DNA of 61,547 nucleotides. It comes from Cyanobium sp. Cruz CV13-4-11. Its GTDB lineage: Bacteria; Cyanobacteriota; Cyanobacteriia; PCC-6307; Cyanobiaceae. Positions 30,295-39,321 of the stretch are shown piece by piece (position 1 is the first letter of the stretch; each line of letters starts with the position of its first letter). The stretch covers positions 1-61,547 of the forward strand of contig NZ_JAGQCH010000019.1 of assembly GCF_024346055.1 (NCBI RefSeq), written 5' to 3'. Below the pieces are notes generated by a model. It had not been told where the DNA came from. It did no database searches and saw nothing but the letters and a program-made list of their open reading frames with translations. The position numbers were made by a program, and so were the translations under genes.

Positions 30295-33200
30295 CAGGAC
30301 GCTCCGCCCGCCGGGGCCTCAGCCGCCGCCGGAGGCGAAGCCCCTGTGAGCTGTTTCACGACGACGTAGAACACCGGCACCACGAACAGGGACAACACCG
30401 TGGCCACGGCCAGGCCGCCAAACACCACCGTACCCAGGGAGGCCTGGCTGCGGGCACCGGCACCGGTGGCCAGCACCAGGGGCAGGAAGCCGAACAGGGA
30501 GGAGATGGCGGTCATCAGAATCGGCCGGAAGCGGGACTGGGCCGAGGCCCGTGCCGCCTCCATGGCACTTGCGCCCTCCTCCATGCGCTGGTTGGCGAGA
30601 TCAACGATCAGGATGCCGTTCTTGGCCGCCAGGCCGATCAGCATCACCAGGCCCACCTGGGCGTAGATGTTGAGGACTTCACCCCTCAGGGCCAGGAAAG
30701 CCAGGGCGCCCAGCATGGCCGTCGGCACGGTCATCAGGATGATCAAAGGATCGCTGTAGCTCTCGTACTGGGCTGAAAGCACCAGATAAACCGCGAGAAT
30801 CCCGAGGGCGAAAATCACGATCGCCAGGGCTCCAGCGCTCACCTCCTCCCGTGAAATGCCGGTCCAGTCGAAGCCGATGCCGGTGGTAGACAGGCTCTCG
30901 AAGATGTCCTGGATGTCCTTGATCGCCTGGCCGGAGCTGCGCCCGGCAAGGGCTGAACCCTCCACCTTGATGGAGCGGAACAGGTTGAAGCGGGGAATCA
31001 CCGAAGGACCCGTGACCGGCTCCACCTGGATGAACTCCGACAGGGGAATCTGATCACCCCTGGCATTGGGCACGTACAGGGATTTCAGCTGGTCCGGATT
31101 GGAGCGGTAGCGCTCATCGGCCTGCACGAAGATGCGGCGCACCCTGCCGGCATCGAAGGTGTCATTCACATAGAACGAACCGATGTTGAAGCTGAAGGTC
31201 TGCATCGCCGTGCCGTAGTCGACTCCGAGAGCGGCCATACGGTCGCGGTCGACGAGGATCTGCAGCTGGGGGGCTTCAGGAGAGAACTGGGTGAACACCC
31301 GGTCGAACAGGCCGCTCTGATTGGCCTTGCCGACCAGCTGGGTGGCCGCCGCGAAGAAATCCGCAGGCGTGAGGGAGCCACCGCTGCGGTTGAGCATCTG
31401 CATCTCGAAACCGGCGCCCGTGCCGTAGCCGGGAATGGCGGGGGGTTCGACGACAATGATCCTGGCCTCCTCGATCACCGAGAGCTTGCGGTTCAGCCGC
31501 TGGGTGATCGCCGCCACCGACTGGTCCGAGGAGGTGCGCTCATCCCAGTTGCGGGTGCCGAAGAAGAACAGGCCCCGGTTGGGGGCGTTGCCATCGAGAC
31601 TGGCGCCGCTGAACACCGCCGCCGTGGTGATGTCCTTTTCGCTGCGCAGGATTTCGGCCACCCGCTGGTTGATGCGGCGGGTGTTTTCGAGAGAAGCCCC
31701 GTCGGGGGCCTGGACGAAGCCGATGGCGTAGCCCTGATCCTCCACGGGCACGAAGCCCGTCGGGATGGAGGTGAAGGCGAAACCGGTGAGAACGATGCCA
31801 CCGGCCAGGAGAGCCATCATGAGACGACGCTTGCCGAGCACCCAGCCCAGTCCAGCTTGATAGCGCCGCTCAACAGCGCCATAGATGACGTTGAAGCGCC
31901 GGAAGATGAAGGGAGCTCCCCAACCCAGCACCCCACCGATCAGGGAGTAGATCAACACCTCCAGTTGGTTGTTGACCCCCGCCAGCAGCAGGGCCGAGAC
32001 GGCGCCACCGATCGCGAAGGGCAGCCGCAGGGGGAGACCCGTGATCAGAAGCAGGCCAAAGCCGATCCCCGTGGCCAGCGCCAGCATGCCCAGGGCCACC
32101 AGGGTGCCGCCGCCGCTGGCGAGGAGGCCGTACACGAAGCCGATGAACACCCCGGAGATGGCATAGGTACGGCGGCTGGGCGGCTCGCTCTCCCGGGCCA
32201 GCAACAGGGCCGAGAGCATCGGCGAGAAGGTGAGGGCGTTGAACGTGGAGATCAGGATCGAGAAGATGATCGTGGCAGCGAACTGCTTGTAGATCGTTCC
32301 GGTGGCCCCGGGGAAGAACAGCACCGGTACAAACACCGCGAACAGCACCAGGGAGGTGGCGATCACCGCCCCGAACAACTCATCCATGGTGGCTTTGGAG
32401 CTCTCCAGGGCGCTCAGCCCGGAGGCTTTCTTGGTCGAGGTGTCCTCAATCACGGTGATGGCGTCATCCACCACCAACCCCGTGGCCAGCACCAGGCCGA
32501 AAAGGGTGAGCTGGTTGAGGGTGAAGCCGAAAGCCTGCACGAACAGAAACGTGCCCACCAGGGCCACCGGGATGGCGATGGCCGGCACCAGGGTGGCCTT
32601 CCAGTTCTGCAGGAACAGGAACAGGATCAGCACCACCAGCACCACCGCTTCCCGCAGGGCGGAGGTGACGCCATCGATCGAGGCCTCGACGAACTCGGTG
32701 TTGTCGTAGATCTTCTGGATCGTCATGCCCGCCGGCATGACGTCCTCGAATTCCTTGATCACTTCCTCCACGCCACTGGAGACTTCGAGGGCATTGCTGC
32801 CGGTGAGCTGATAAATCGCCATCCCCACCGATGGAACACCGCGCAGGTCGGTGGCTTCGATGTCGAAGGATTCACCCCCCAGCGTCACCCGTCCCACGTC
32901 GCTCAGGCGCACCAGCCCGCCCTCGGAGGTGGAGCGCAGGATCATCGCCCCGAATTCCTCGGTGGTCCGCAACCGTCCCTGCAGCTGCACCGTCAGGGTG
33001 AACTGCTGGCCCTCGGGGGAGGGGGCACCGCCGATGCGTCCGACGGGCACCAGACGATTCTGGCTGCGCAGGGCCTGCACCACATCGGCGGCGCTCAGCT
33101 TGTTGGCCGCCAGGCGATCCGGGTCGAGCCAGAGGCGGAAGGCCAGCTGCCGGTTGCCGAAGTAGGTGAGTTCACCGACGCCCGGAACCCGCCGGACAGC

Positions 33201-33704
33201 ATCGGTGATGTTCTGATCCAGGAGCCCGCTGATGGTCTCAAGGCTGAATTGCTGTTTCGGATCTTCGCTGGTGAAATTATAAACAAGGAGGATGGAGTTT
33301 GAGGCCTTGTTCACCGTGATGCCCGACTGGCGTACCTCTTCCGGCAGGCTCGGCTGGGCCAGGGATACCCGGTTCTGCACATTCACCTGGTTGATGTCGC
33401 CATCACTGCCGCTAGCAAACGTGACGGAGATGGCACTGGAACCATCGGCCGCACTGTTGGAGGTGATGAACTCCATGTTCTCCACCCCATTGATCTGCTG
33501 CTCGAGCACACTCGTGACGCCCTGCTCCACGCTGACCGCATCGGCCCCCACATAGCGGGAGGTGACCCTCACCGTCGGAGGAGCGATGTCCGGCAGATTC
33601 TCGATCGGCAGCAGCGGGATCGCGATCAGTCCGGCGATCACGATCAACAGACTGCACACCGTGGTGAGCACCGGCCTGAGGATGAACGTGTTCGAAGGTG
33701 ACAT
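30294..33704 (-). CDS. RND multidrug efflux permease (HAE1/AcrB family), first copy
   Basis: 1136 aa, AcrB-like. It begins SPSNTFILRPVLTTVCSL. The proton-relay motif is GLVVDDAITVIEDTSTKK near residue 400 and the conserved Lys lies in IGLAAKNGILIVDLANQ near 1040. It keeps the PVLFFPGATGTIYKQF segment of the family and, like its neighbour, an enlarged mid-protein membrane insertion (YAISGVFIGFVYGLLASGG and following). The adaptor gene ends 10 nt upstream and the small membrane gene overlaps downstream. Transported compounds cannot be told from the sequence. Confidence 0.95.
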   Translation of the reverse strand: MSPSNTFILRPVLTTVCSLLIVIAGLIAIPLLPIENLPDIAPPTVRVTSRYVGADAVSVEQGVTSVLEQQINGVENMEFITSNSAADGSSAISVTFASGSDGDINQVNVQNRVSLAQPSLPEEVRQSGITVNKASNSILLVYNFTSEDPKQQFSLETISGLLDQNITDAVRRVPGVGELTYFGNRQLAFRLWLDPDRLAANKLSAADVVQALRSQNRLVPVGRIGGAPSPEGQQFTLTVQLQGRLRTTEEFGAMILRSTSEGGLVRLSDVGRVTLGGESFDIEATDLRGVPSVGMAIYQLTGSNALEVSSGVEEVIKEFEDVMPAGMTIQKIYDNTEFVEASIDGVTSALREAVVLVVLILFLFLQNWKATLVPAIAIPVALVGTFLFVQAFGFTLNQLTLFGLVLATGLVVDDAITVIEDTSTKKASGLSALESSKATMDELFGAVIATSLVLFAVFVPVLFFPGATGTIYKQFAATIIFSILISTFNALTFSPMLSALLLARESEPPSRRTYAISGVFIGFVYGLLASGGGTLVALGMLALATGIGFGLLLITGLPLRLPFAIGGAVSALLLAGVNNQLEVLIYSLIGGVLGWGAPFIFRRFNVIYGAVERRYQAGLGWVLGKRRLMMALLAGGIVLTGFAFTSIPTGFVPVEDQGYAIGFVQAPDGASLENTRRINQRVAEILRSEKDITTAAVFSGASLDGNAPNRGLFFFGTRNWDERTSSDQSVAAITQRLNRKLSVIEEARIIVVEPPAIPGYGTGAGFEMQMLNRSGGSLTPADFFAAATQLVGKANQSGLFDRVFTQFSPEAPQLQILVDRDRMAALGVDYGTAMQTFSFNIGSFYVNDTFDAGRVRRIFVQADERYRSNPDQLKSLYVPNARGDQIPLSEFIQVEPVTGPSVIPRFNLFRSIKVEGSALAGRSSGQAIKDIQDIFESLSTTGIGFDWTGISREEVSAGALAIVIFALGILAVYLVLSAQYESYSDPLIILMTVPTAMLGALAFLALRGEVLNIYAQVGLVMLIGLAAKNGILIVDLANQRMEEGASAMEAARASAQSRFRPILMTAISSLFGFLPLVLATGAGARSQASLGTVVFGGLAVATVLSLFVVPVFYVVVKQLTGASPPAAAEAPAGGAS

Positions 33705-33714
33705 CAGGCTGGGC

Positions 33715-34863
33715 TCAGTTGACCTTGACGGGCGCGCCGTTGCGGAGATTGATCAGGTTGGTGGTGATGACGCGGGCCCCAGCCTGGAGTCCCTTGAGCA
33801 CCGGATAGCGGTTGTTCTGCAAGGGCCCCAGCTGCACGGGGGTCTGCAGGGCGAAGCTGGTGCCGGCGGGGAGCTTGCGTGCCACGGCCAGATCGGTCCG
33901 GCCCGGACGCCGCTCCAGGTCGGCCAGGCTGCCCACCGCGTAGACAAAGCTCTGGCCGGAGATCTGCGTAACGGCGGCGAAGGGCACCGAGAGCTCCTGG
34001 CGGCTGTCCAGCACCAGGCGGGTGCGGGTGCGCAGACCGGTGCGCAGCACCCCCGACGGATTGGCGAACTCGGCCTTGGCCAGCAGCGACTGGGTGCCGG
34101 CCACCACGCCGGGATCGAGGGATCTGATCACGCTCTGGGCCATCGGCTTGTTGGTGGCGGGATCCATGAGGATCACCGTCTGCCCCAGCCGCAACCGATT
34201 GGAGAACACGGCCGGCACATCCACCCGGGCCGTCAGGCGGTCGTTGCGGATGATCGTGGTGAATGGATCGCCCTCCTTGATCACATCGCCCACCTTCACC
34301 TTCACATCCCCCACGGTGCCGCCGGTGGGGGCCACGAGATCGCGGAAGGCCAGATCCGCCCGGCGGGACACCAGATTCTGCTGGGAGGAGATGTAGTTCT
34401 GGCGGAAACTGTCCCGCTGGAAGGCGCTGGCCGCCCCCTGACGCACGAGGTATTCGTAGCGCTCGAAGTTGAGCTTGTTGGTCTGCACCTCCGCCTCCAG
34501 TCGAGCCACATCGGCCCGGATCTGGGCCTGATCGAGCACCAGCAGCAGCTGGCCGCTGGCCACCTTGTCTCCCTGGCCCACCAGCAGGCGCTTGATGCGC
34601 CCGCCGGCCTGGGCCGCCAGCCGCACCTCCTCGAGGGCCTCCAGGGTGCTGACGGTGTCGACGTTGTCGGTGAAGGGCGCCAGGGTGGCGGCTTCGGCGC
34701 TGACCGAAAGGGGCGGCCGGGCGGCGGGAGGTTCGGCCTGGCAGGCCCCCAGCAGGGTGGCGCCGAACAGGGCGGCGGCTGCTCCCTGGAGACCCCGGCC
34801 AGTCCATCGACATCGCCTCGTGGGGGCCTCGCCAGACGGCGGCCTGCTCGGATGGCCGATCAC
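33715..34863 (-). CDS. RND periplasmic adaptor (AcrA-like) lipoprotein, first copy
   Basis: About 382 aa from GTG 34863. A basic N-terminal stretch (TRRCRWTGRG) precedes a hydrophobic signal and lipobox FGATLLGACQAE, Cys near residue 41. Lipoyl halves: LAAQAGGRIKRLLVGQGDKV and LVAPTGGTVGDVKVKVGDVI. Hairpin, barrel and proximal domains end in LRNGAPVKVN. The frame stays open for another 1.5 kb upstream antisense to rarA, so the start is a judgement: GTG 34863 is the last plausible start before the signal. It heads the five-gene minus-strand cluster and is divergent from rarA. Confidence 0.88.
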   Translation of the reverse strand: MIGHPSRPPSGEAPTRRCRWTGRGLQGAAAALFGATLLGACQAEPPAARPPLSVSAEAATLAPFTDNVDTVSTLEALEEVRLAAQAGGRIKRLLVGQGDKVASGQLLLVLDQAQIRADVARLEAEVQTNKLNFERYEYLVRQGAASAFQRDSFRQNYISSQQNLVSRRADLAFRDLVAPTGGTVGDVKVKVGDVIKEGDPFTTIIRNDRLTARVDVPAVFSNRLRLGQTVILMDPATNKPMAQSVIRSLDPGVVAGTQSLLAKAEFANPSGVLRTGLRTRTRLVLDSRQELSVPFAAVTQISGQSFVYAVGSLADLERRPGRTDLAVARKLPAGTSFALQTPVQLGPLQNNRYPVLKGLQAGARVITTNLINLRNGAPVKVN

Positions 34864-34914
34864 GGGTTCAGCGATTAGCAAGGCTTCCGGCAGACCGTAC
34901 CGCTCCAGAGGCCA

Positions 34915-37170
34915 ATGCGGCGGGATGATGGGGCGGTGAGTGATCTGTTCAGCCATCAGGGCGAGCAAGCCAGGCGCAGGATCGCCCCGCTGGCCGACCG
35001 CCTGCGGCCGCGCAGCCTCGACGACTTCGTGGGCCAGGCGGCGATCCTGGGTCCGGGCCGGCTGCTGCGCCGTGCCATCGCCGCCGACCGGGTCGGCAAC
35101 CTGATCCTGCACGGCCCCCCCGGCACCGGCAAGACCACCCTGGCGCGGATCATCGCCGGCAGCACTCGGGCCCACTTCAGCAGCCTCAACGCCGTGCTGG
35201 CCGGGGTGAAGGACCTGCGCGCCGAGGTGGACGCCGCCAAGTTGCGCCTGGAGCACCACGGCCTGCGCACGATCCTGTTCATCGACGAGGTGCATCGGTT
35301 CAACAGTGCCCAGCAGGACGCCCTGCTGCCCTGGGTGGAGAACGGCACCGTCACCCTGATCGGGGCCACCACCGAAAATCCCTACTTCGAAGTCAACAAG
35401 GCCCTGGTCAGCCGCTCCCGCCTGTTCCGCCTCCAGCCCCTGGAACCGGACGACCTGCGGGCATTGCTGGAGCGGGCCCTGGCGGATCCAGAGCACGGCT
35501 TCGGCCAGCGCCGCGTCGAACTGTCCGAGGAGGCCACCGCCCACCTGCTGGACGTGGCGGGGGGCGATGCCCGCAGCCTGCTCAATGCCCTGGAACTGGC
35601 GGTGGAAACCACCGAAGCCGATGCAGGCGGCGTGATCCGCATCGATCTGGCCATTGCCGAGGAATCGATCCAGCAGCGGGCGGTGCTCTACGACAAGCAG
35701 GGTGATGCCCACTTCGACACCATCAGCGCCTTCATCAAATCGATCCGGGGCTCCGATCCGGACGCGGCCCTGTTCTGGCTGGCGCGGATGGTGGAAGCGG
35801 GCGAGAACCCCCGCTTCATCCTGCGGCGTCTGCTGATCTCCGCCGGCGAGGACATCGGCCTGGCCGATCCCCAGGCGATGGTGGTGGTGGAGGCGTGCGC
35901 CGCCGCCTTCGACCGGGTGGGTCTGCCGGAGGGGCTCTACCCCCTGGCCCACGCCACCCTTTATCTGGCCGGCACCGAGAAGAGCAACAGCAGCCTGGGC
36001 TTCTTCGATGCGGTGAAGGCGGTGCGCGAGAGCCGCCGCCAGCAGGTGCCGGCCCATCTGCGCGATGCCAACCGGGACGGGCAGGCCTTCGGCGATGGGG
36101 TGGGCTACCGCTATCCCCACGCCTATGCCGACCACTGGGTGGCCCAGCAGTACCTGCCCCAGGCCCTGCAGGGGGAGGTGTTCTGGCAGCCGGGATCCCT
36201 GGGCTGGGAAGGGGGGTTGCGCAAACGGCTGCAGCAGCGCCGGGCCGCCCAGCTGGCCGCCGCGGCCGAAACCGCGGCCGATGACCGGGGCGACCTGCTC
36301 AGCAGCAGTCCGGACGACCCCCTGCTGAACCGCTGGCTGCAGCGCCAGGCCGGGGCCGAGGGGGAACGGCTCGACCGGCTGCGCCAGCGCTTCTGGCAGG
36401 ACGCCGCGATCGGGCGCCTCGACCGGGTGCTGGTGGTCGAAGCCCACTCCCTGCTCTGGGCCCTCGATCCGCTCGAGGCCACCAGCGAGGGGGAGGTGGT
36501 GCTCACCACGCCGTCAACGGCAGTGCTCGATCGCCTGCAGGCCCAGCTGCAGCTGCTGGATCAGCTGCGGCGCCCACGCCTGCTGGCGGTGGCACCCGAC
36601 GCCCCCGACCAGCTCCAGGCGCAGCTGGCCGCTCCGCCCAAAGGCGAGGGTCGCTTCGAGTGGATCGCCGCGCGTCAACCGTGGCGGACCTGTTCAGCGC
36701 CGCAACGGCTGGCCTGGCTGGAGCAGCTCACGGCCCTGGCGGCCCCGGGAGCCCGGGCCCGCTTGCTGTTCACCCATCCGTTGCTGGGACCGGCGGGCAG
36801 CCTGCGTACCCACCTGCTCAGCCGCGACGCAGGCAACGTGCCGGCCGTTCTTGAGCGCGCGGCCGACCGGGAACGGGAGTGGCTGGCAGGCGACGCCCAG
36901 CTGGCCGATCGGGTCCAGGAGACCCTGGAATCCCTTGGCTGGATCGTGCAGCGCCGCTTCTGGGAGGAGGGACTCGAGCTTTCCCTGGGCGACGCCCTGC
37001 TGGAGCGCTGGTTCGGCAGGGAGGCCAACTACCGGAAGCATCTGGCCTCGGTCCTTCCGGCCGCTGGCCGCAAGGGCCTCGAGGCCCTGTTCCGGGAGCG
37101 ACGGGGGGTGTCCCTGCCCCAGCCCCTCGGGCACACCCTGCTGCTGGCCCACAGAAACCCGGGGCCATAA
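34915..37170 (+). CDS. rarA: Replication-associated recombination protein RarA (MgsA/WRNIP1 family) with C-terminal fusion domain
   Basis: 751 aa. Residues 1-440 are a RarA clamp-loader-like AAA+ ATPase acting at stalled replication forks: Walker A HGPPGTGKTTLAR, Walker B TILFIDEVHRFN, sensor 1 GATTENPYFE, then the tetramerisation part with SFIKSIRGSDPDAALFWLARM and FYxP-like EVFWQPGSLGWEGG. The remaining 300 residues are the extension known from cyanobacteria as the RarA/unknown domain fusion (PRK13341). They have a Rossmann-like feel (LDRVLVVEAHSLLWALDP, EVVLTTPS) but no intact catalytic motif that I can name. GTG at 34936 is an alternative start. Confidence 0.93.
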   Translation: MRRDDGAVSDLFSHQGEQARRRIAPLADRLRPRSLDDFVGQAAILGPGRLLRRAIAADRVGNLILHGPPGTGKTTLARIIAGSTRAHFSSLNAVLAGVKDLRAEVDAAKLRLEHHGLRTILFIDEVHRFNSAQQDALLPWVENGTVTLIGATTENPYFEVNKALVSRSRLFRLQPLEPDDLRALLERALADPEHGFGQRRVELSEEATAHLLDVAGGDARSLLNALELAVETTEADAGGVIRIDLAIAEESIQQRAVLYDKQGDAHFDTISAFIKSIRGSDPDAALFWLARMVEAGENPRFILRRLLISAGEDIGLADPQAMVVVEACAAAFDRVGLPEGLYPLAHATLYLAGTEKSNSSLGFFDAVKAVRESRRQQVPAHLRDANRDGQAFGDGVGYRYPHAYADHWVAQQYLPQALQGEVFWQPGSLGWEGGLRKRLQQRRAAQLAAAAETAADDRGDLLSSSPDDPLLNRWLQRQAGAEGERLDRLRQRFWQDAAIGRLDRVLVVEAHSLLWALDPLEATSEGEVVLTTPSTAVLDRLQAQLQLLDQLRRPRLLAVAPDAPDQLQAQLAAPPKGEGRFEWIAARQPWRTCSAPQRLAWLEQLTALAAPGARARLLFTHPLLGPAGSLRTHLLSRDAGNVPAVLERAADREREWLAGDAQLADRVQETLESLGWIVQRRFWEEGLELSLGDALLERWFGREANYRKHLASVLPAAGRKGLEALFRERRGVSLPQPLGHTLLLAHRNPGP

Positions 37171-37194
37171 AAAAGCCCCGGCAACGCCGGGGCT
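37168..37194 (-). terminator. Terminator for the minus-strand DUF1400-like gene, sharing the rarA stop
   Basis: On the minus strand AGCCCCGGC, loop GTT, GCCGGGGCT, then TTTTTT-A. The T-run is the complement of the rarA stop codon and following A's (37168-37174). It lies 33 nt past the stop of the gene at 37227-37898. Confidence 0.9.
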
Positions 37195-37226
37195 GAAGCG
37201 GGTGGGGAGAGAGCCTCCCCGGTCGC

Positions 37227-37898
37227 TCACCAGAGGCCGCGAACCGGCTGATCCATCACAGGAGCAGGGGCGGGGGTGTCACGGACCATGGCCACGGGAT
37301 CGGCCATCTGGTTGGCCTGGATGCAGGCGGGCAGAAAGACGTACCAGGACAGCAGGGAGGTGCACTGGGCGGTGCCGGCCTGGCAACGGCCTTCGGCGCA
37401 GATGTTCTGGGAACCGGTGTAGGTGTTGCAGAAATCAGCCAGACGGAAGTCGGTGGGCAGGGCCTTCATGATGCCGGCCGAGGAGATCGAGCCGTCCTTG
37501 GAGTCGGAGATGATCGCCGACCGGAGGGCCTGAACAGCATAGGTATTCATGCTGTAGTAAGGGAAATAGCTGTTGGTGGCGTTCTTCAGGAACTTCACAC
37601 CGGCGGCGGAATAGAGGAAGCGCGACACCCCCACCAGGTTGACGGCGTAGGTTTTGTTCATGCCCGACTTGACTTCGTCGGAGGTCCAGCCGGAGCGGGC
37701 GAGACCGCCCTCCAGGCCGCGGTCGGTGATGTCACCGGACTTCAGGAAGGTGTCGAAGGCACTCTGATTGGTGGACCACACGGCACCGCCGGTGTTCCAA
37801 CGCACAGGCAGATCATTGTCCACAGCCGCGGAAGCGGGCAGCACGGAAGCCGTGAGGGCCGTTCCCACGAAGAGACCGGTGAGAAGTTGCTTGAACAC
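37227..37898 (-). CDS. Secreted protein with a stand-alone DUF1400-like domain
   Basis: 223 aa from GTG 37898 (MFKQLLTGLFVGTALTASV), with a signal peptide cleaved near LPASAA. The mature part follows the layout of DUF1400, the N-terminal module of cyanobacterial alpha/beta hydrolases: FDTFLKSGDITDRGLEGGL, then VSRFLYSAAGVKFLKNA, YAVQALRSAIISDSKDG and MKALPTDFRLADF. No hydrolase domain follows; instead there is a Cys-rich segment (FCNTY, ICAEGRCQ, QCTSLL, PACIQ) and a Pro-rich tail. Domain assignment is from recall of the motif layout. The frame also allows TTG at 37919 or 37925. Confidence 0.7.
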   Translation of the reverse strand: MFKQLLTGLFVGTALTASVLPASAAVDNDLPVRWNTGGAVWSTNQSAFDTFLKSGDITDRGLEGGLARSGWTSDEVKSGMNKTYAVNLVGVSRFLYSAAGVKFLKNATNSYFPYYSMNTYAVQALRSAIISDSKDGSISSAGIMKALPTDFRLADFCNTYTGSQNICAEGRCQAGTAQCTSLLSWYVFLPACIQANQMADPVAMVRDTPAPAPVMDQPVRGLW

Positions 37899-37908
37899 GG
37901 GAGACGAT

Positions 37909-37926
37909 GTTGACTTCAAAGTCAAC
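37909..37926. promoter_or_regulatory. Palindrome over the leader of the DUF1400-like gene
   Basis: GTTGACTT-CA-AAGTCAAC, perfect 8-bp arms, ending 10 nt upstream of the GTG at 37898. It includes a TTGAC. It could be an operator or a hairpin masking the ribosome site. If TTG 37919 or 37925 is the true start, it falls inside the coding region. Confidence 0.45.
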
Positions 37927-38124
37927 CTAGCGATCCAGAGTGCTTCTGACTACAGCATGTGTGCGGTTTCTTTGCCTCTCCACACAGAAGACAGGGGTTT
38001 CGGGCACGACGTGGGACTGTCTCGCCGCGACTCAGCCGGCTCGGGAGCCCTGGATGCCAAAGGGACCCGCTAGGACTGACTCCCCTAGGCTACAGGCGCC
38101 TCCTTCGTTTTCAAGGTTCGATCC

Positions 38125-38592
38125 ATGGCCCTGCAGGTGGGAGATCCAGCCCCCGATTTCACCCTCCCCGATCAGACGGGCGAGGCCGTGTCCCTGGCCG
38201 CGTTGAAGGGGCAGCGTGTGGTCATTTACTTCTATCCAAAGGACGACACGCCGGGCTGCACGAAGGAAGCCTGCAACTTCAGGGACCGCTGGAGCGCCTT
38301 CGAAACCCATGGCATCCGGGTGCTGGGCATCAGCAAGGACGGGGCGGCCAGCCACGGCAAGTTCGTCGCCAAGTACGACCTGCCCTTCACCCTGCTGACC
38401 GACGCCGAGCCCTGCCCGGTGGCCGAGTCGTACGCCAGCTACGGCCTCAAGAAGTTCATGGGCAAGGAGTACATGGGGATGATGCGGCACACCTTCGTGG
38501 TCGATGCCGAGGGCAAGCTGGAGCGCGTTTATCTCAAGGTGAAGGCCGAAGCCATGGCCGATCAGATCCTCGAGGACCTGGGCCTGGCCTGA
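38125..38592 (+). CDS. bcp: Thioredoxin-dependent peroxiredoxin, PrxQ/Bcp
   Basis: 155 aa peroxiredoxin that reduces hydroperoxides with thioredoxin electrons. Peroxidatic Cys in FYPKDDTPGCTKEACNF near residue 46, with the resolving Cys five residues on, the PrxQ pattern CxxxxC. The conserved Arg is in MMRHTFVVDAEG. Start ATG 38125, N terminus MALQVGDPAPDFTLPDQTG. Its last 31 nt overlap the 3' end of the convergent coaX gene. A TAGGCT box lies about 36 nt upstream. FTR (6162-6527) is part of the electron supply to thioredoxin. Confidence 0.96.
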   Translation: MALQVGDPAPDFTLPDQTGEAVSLAALKGQRVVIYFYPKDDTPGCTKEACNFRDRWSAFETHGIRVLGISKDGAASHGKFVAKYDLPFTLLTDAEPCPVAESYASYGLKKFMGKEYMGMMRHTFVVDAEGKLERVYLKVKAEAMADQILEDLGLA

Positions 38593-39320
38593 ACGGCGCC
38601 GGCCGGCGGACGGGGCCGCAGGGCCACAAGGGCCTCCAGGCAGAGATCGGGGCGGTGCAGCAGGACGGCCTCCCCCATCCCCGCCCTGCGCAACAGCGGC
38701 AGCAGGGTTGGTCCGTCTCCCCCTGTGAGCACGATCCGGCAGCCGGCCTCCAGCGTCCTGGCCTGCCGTCCGGCCTCCAGCACCGCGGCGGCCAGCCCCT
38801 CGGCCACCCCCTGCCGCATCGCCGCCTCGGTGGCCCGCGGCCAGGACTCCCCGCTGACGTCACCCACCAGGGGCCTCTCCAGGGAAGGCAAACCCTCGGT
38901 GCCCGAGCCCATGGCCCCCAGCTGCAGGGCCGCGCCCGCCATCAACCGGCCGCCGGCGAAGCGCCCACGGCCGTCGACCCGGGTGAGACTCAGCACCGTG
39001 CCGACATCGGCCACCAGCACGGGGCCGCCGGTGACCCGCGCCGCCCACCAGCCCGCCAGGGCCCGATCGATGCCCAGCCAGGGGGGGGCGTCAGCCAGGG
39101 GCACATCCTCCAGAGCCAGGCGCGTCTCCGCTGGCAGGGCGGCCTCGGGAGGCACCCGGCCCACCGCCGCCCAGGCCACGGGCGGATCCACCGCAGCCAC
39201 CTGCGGGGGCAGGTGAAGAAATTGCGGCACCGGTTCGCCCCCCAATCCGTCCGCCCCGCCCAGGGCCCAGTGCCAGCGGCTGTTGCCGATCAGCAGCCAG
39301 CGAAGCTGGCAAGCCTGCAC
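38562..39320 (-). CDS. coaX: Type III pantothenate kinase
   Basis: 252 aa ASKHA-fold kinase catalysing the first step of coenzyme A synthesis. N-terminal WLLIGNSRWHWAL replaces the usual DIGNT motif (G-N-S-R-W; the Asp is an Ile-Gly here). The second motif is VADVGTVLSLTRVDG, and the active-site region GGRLMAGAALQLGAMGSGTEGLP is clear; the C-terminal motif is IVLTGGDG. The altered first motif is seen in cyanobacterial forms too, as far as I recall, so activity is still likely. GTG 39320 starts 1 nt after the cysH stop, so the two genes form an operon. Confidence 0.88.
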   Translation of the reverse strand: MQACQLRWLLIGNSRWHWALGGADGLGGEPVPQFLHLPPQVAAVDPPVAWAAVGRVPPEAALPAETRLALEDVPLADAPPWLGIDRALAGWWAARVTGGPVLVADVGTVLSLTRVDGRGRFAGGRLMAGAALQLGAMGSGTEGLPSLERPLVGDVSGESWPRATEAAMRQGVAEGLAAAVLEAGRQARTLEAGCRIVLTGGDGPTLLPLLRRAGMGEAVLLHRPDLCLEALVALRPRPPAGAVQARPRSSRI

Positions 39321-39321
39321 C

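Noticed and set aside
33715..36447. A 910-codon minus-strand frame through rarA as one long adaptor
   Set aside because: Only the part after the lipobox is adaptor sequence; the N-terminal 520 residues are antisense to rarA.
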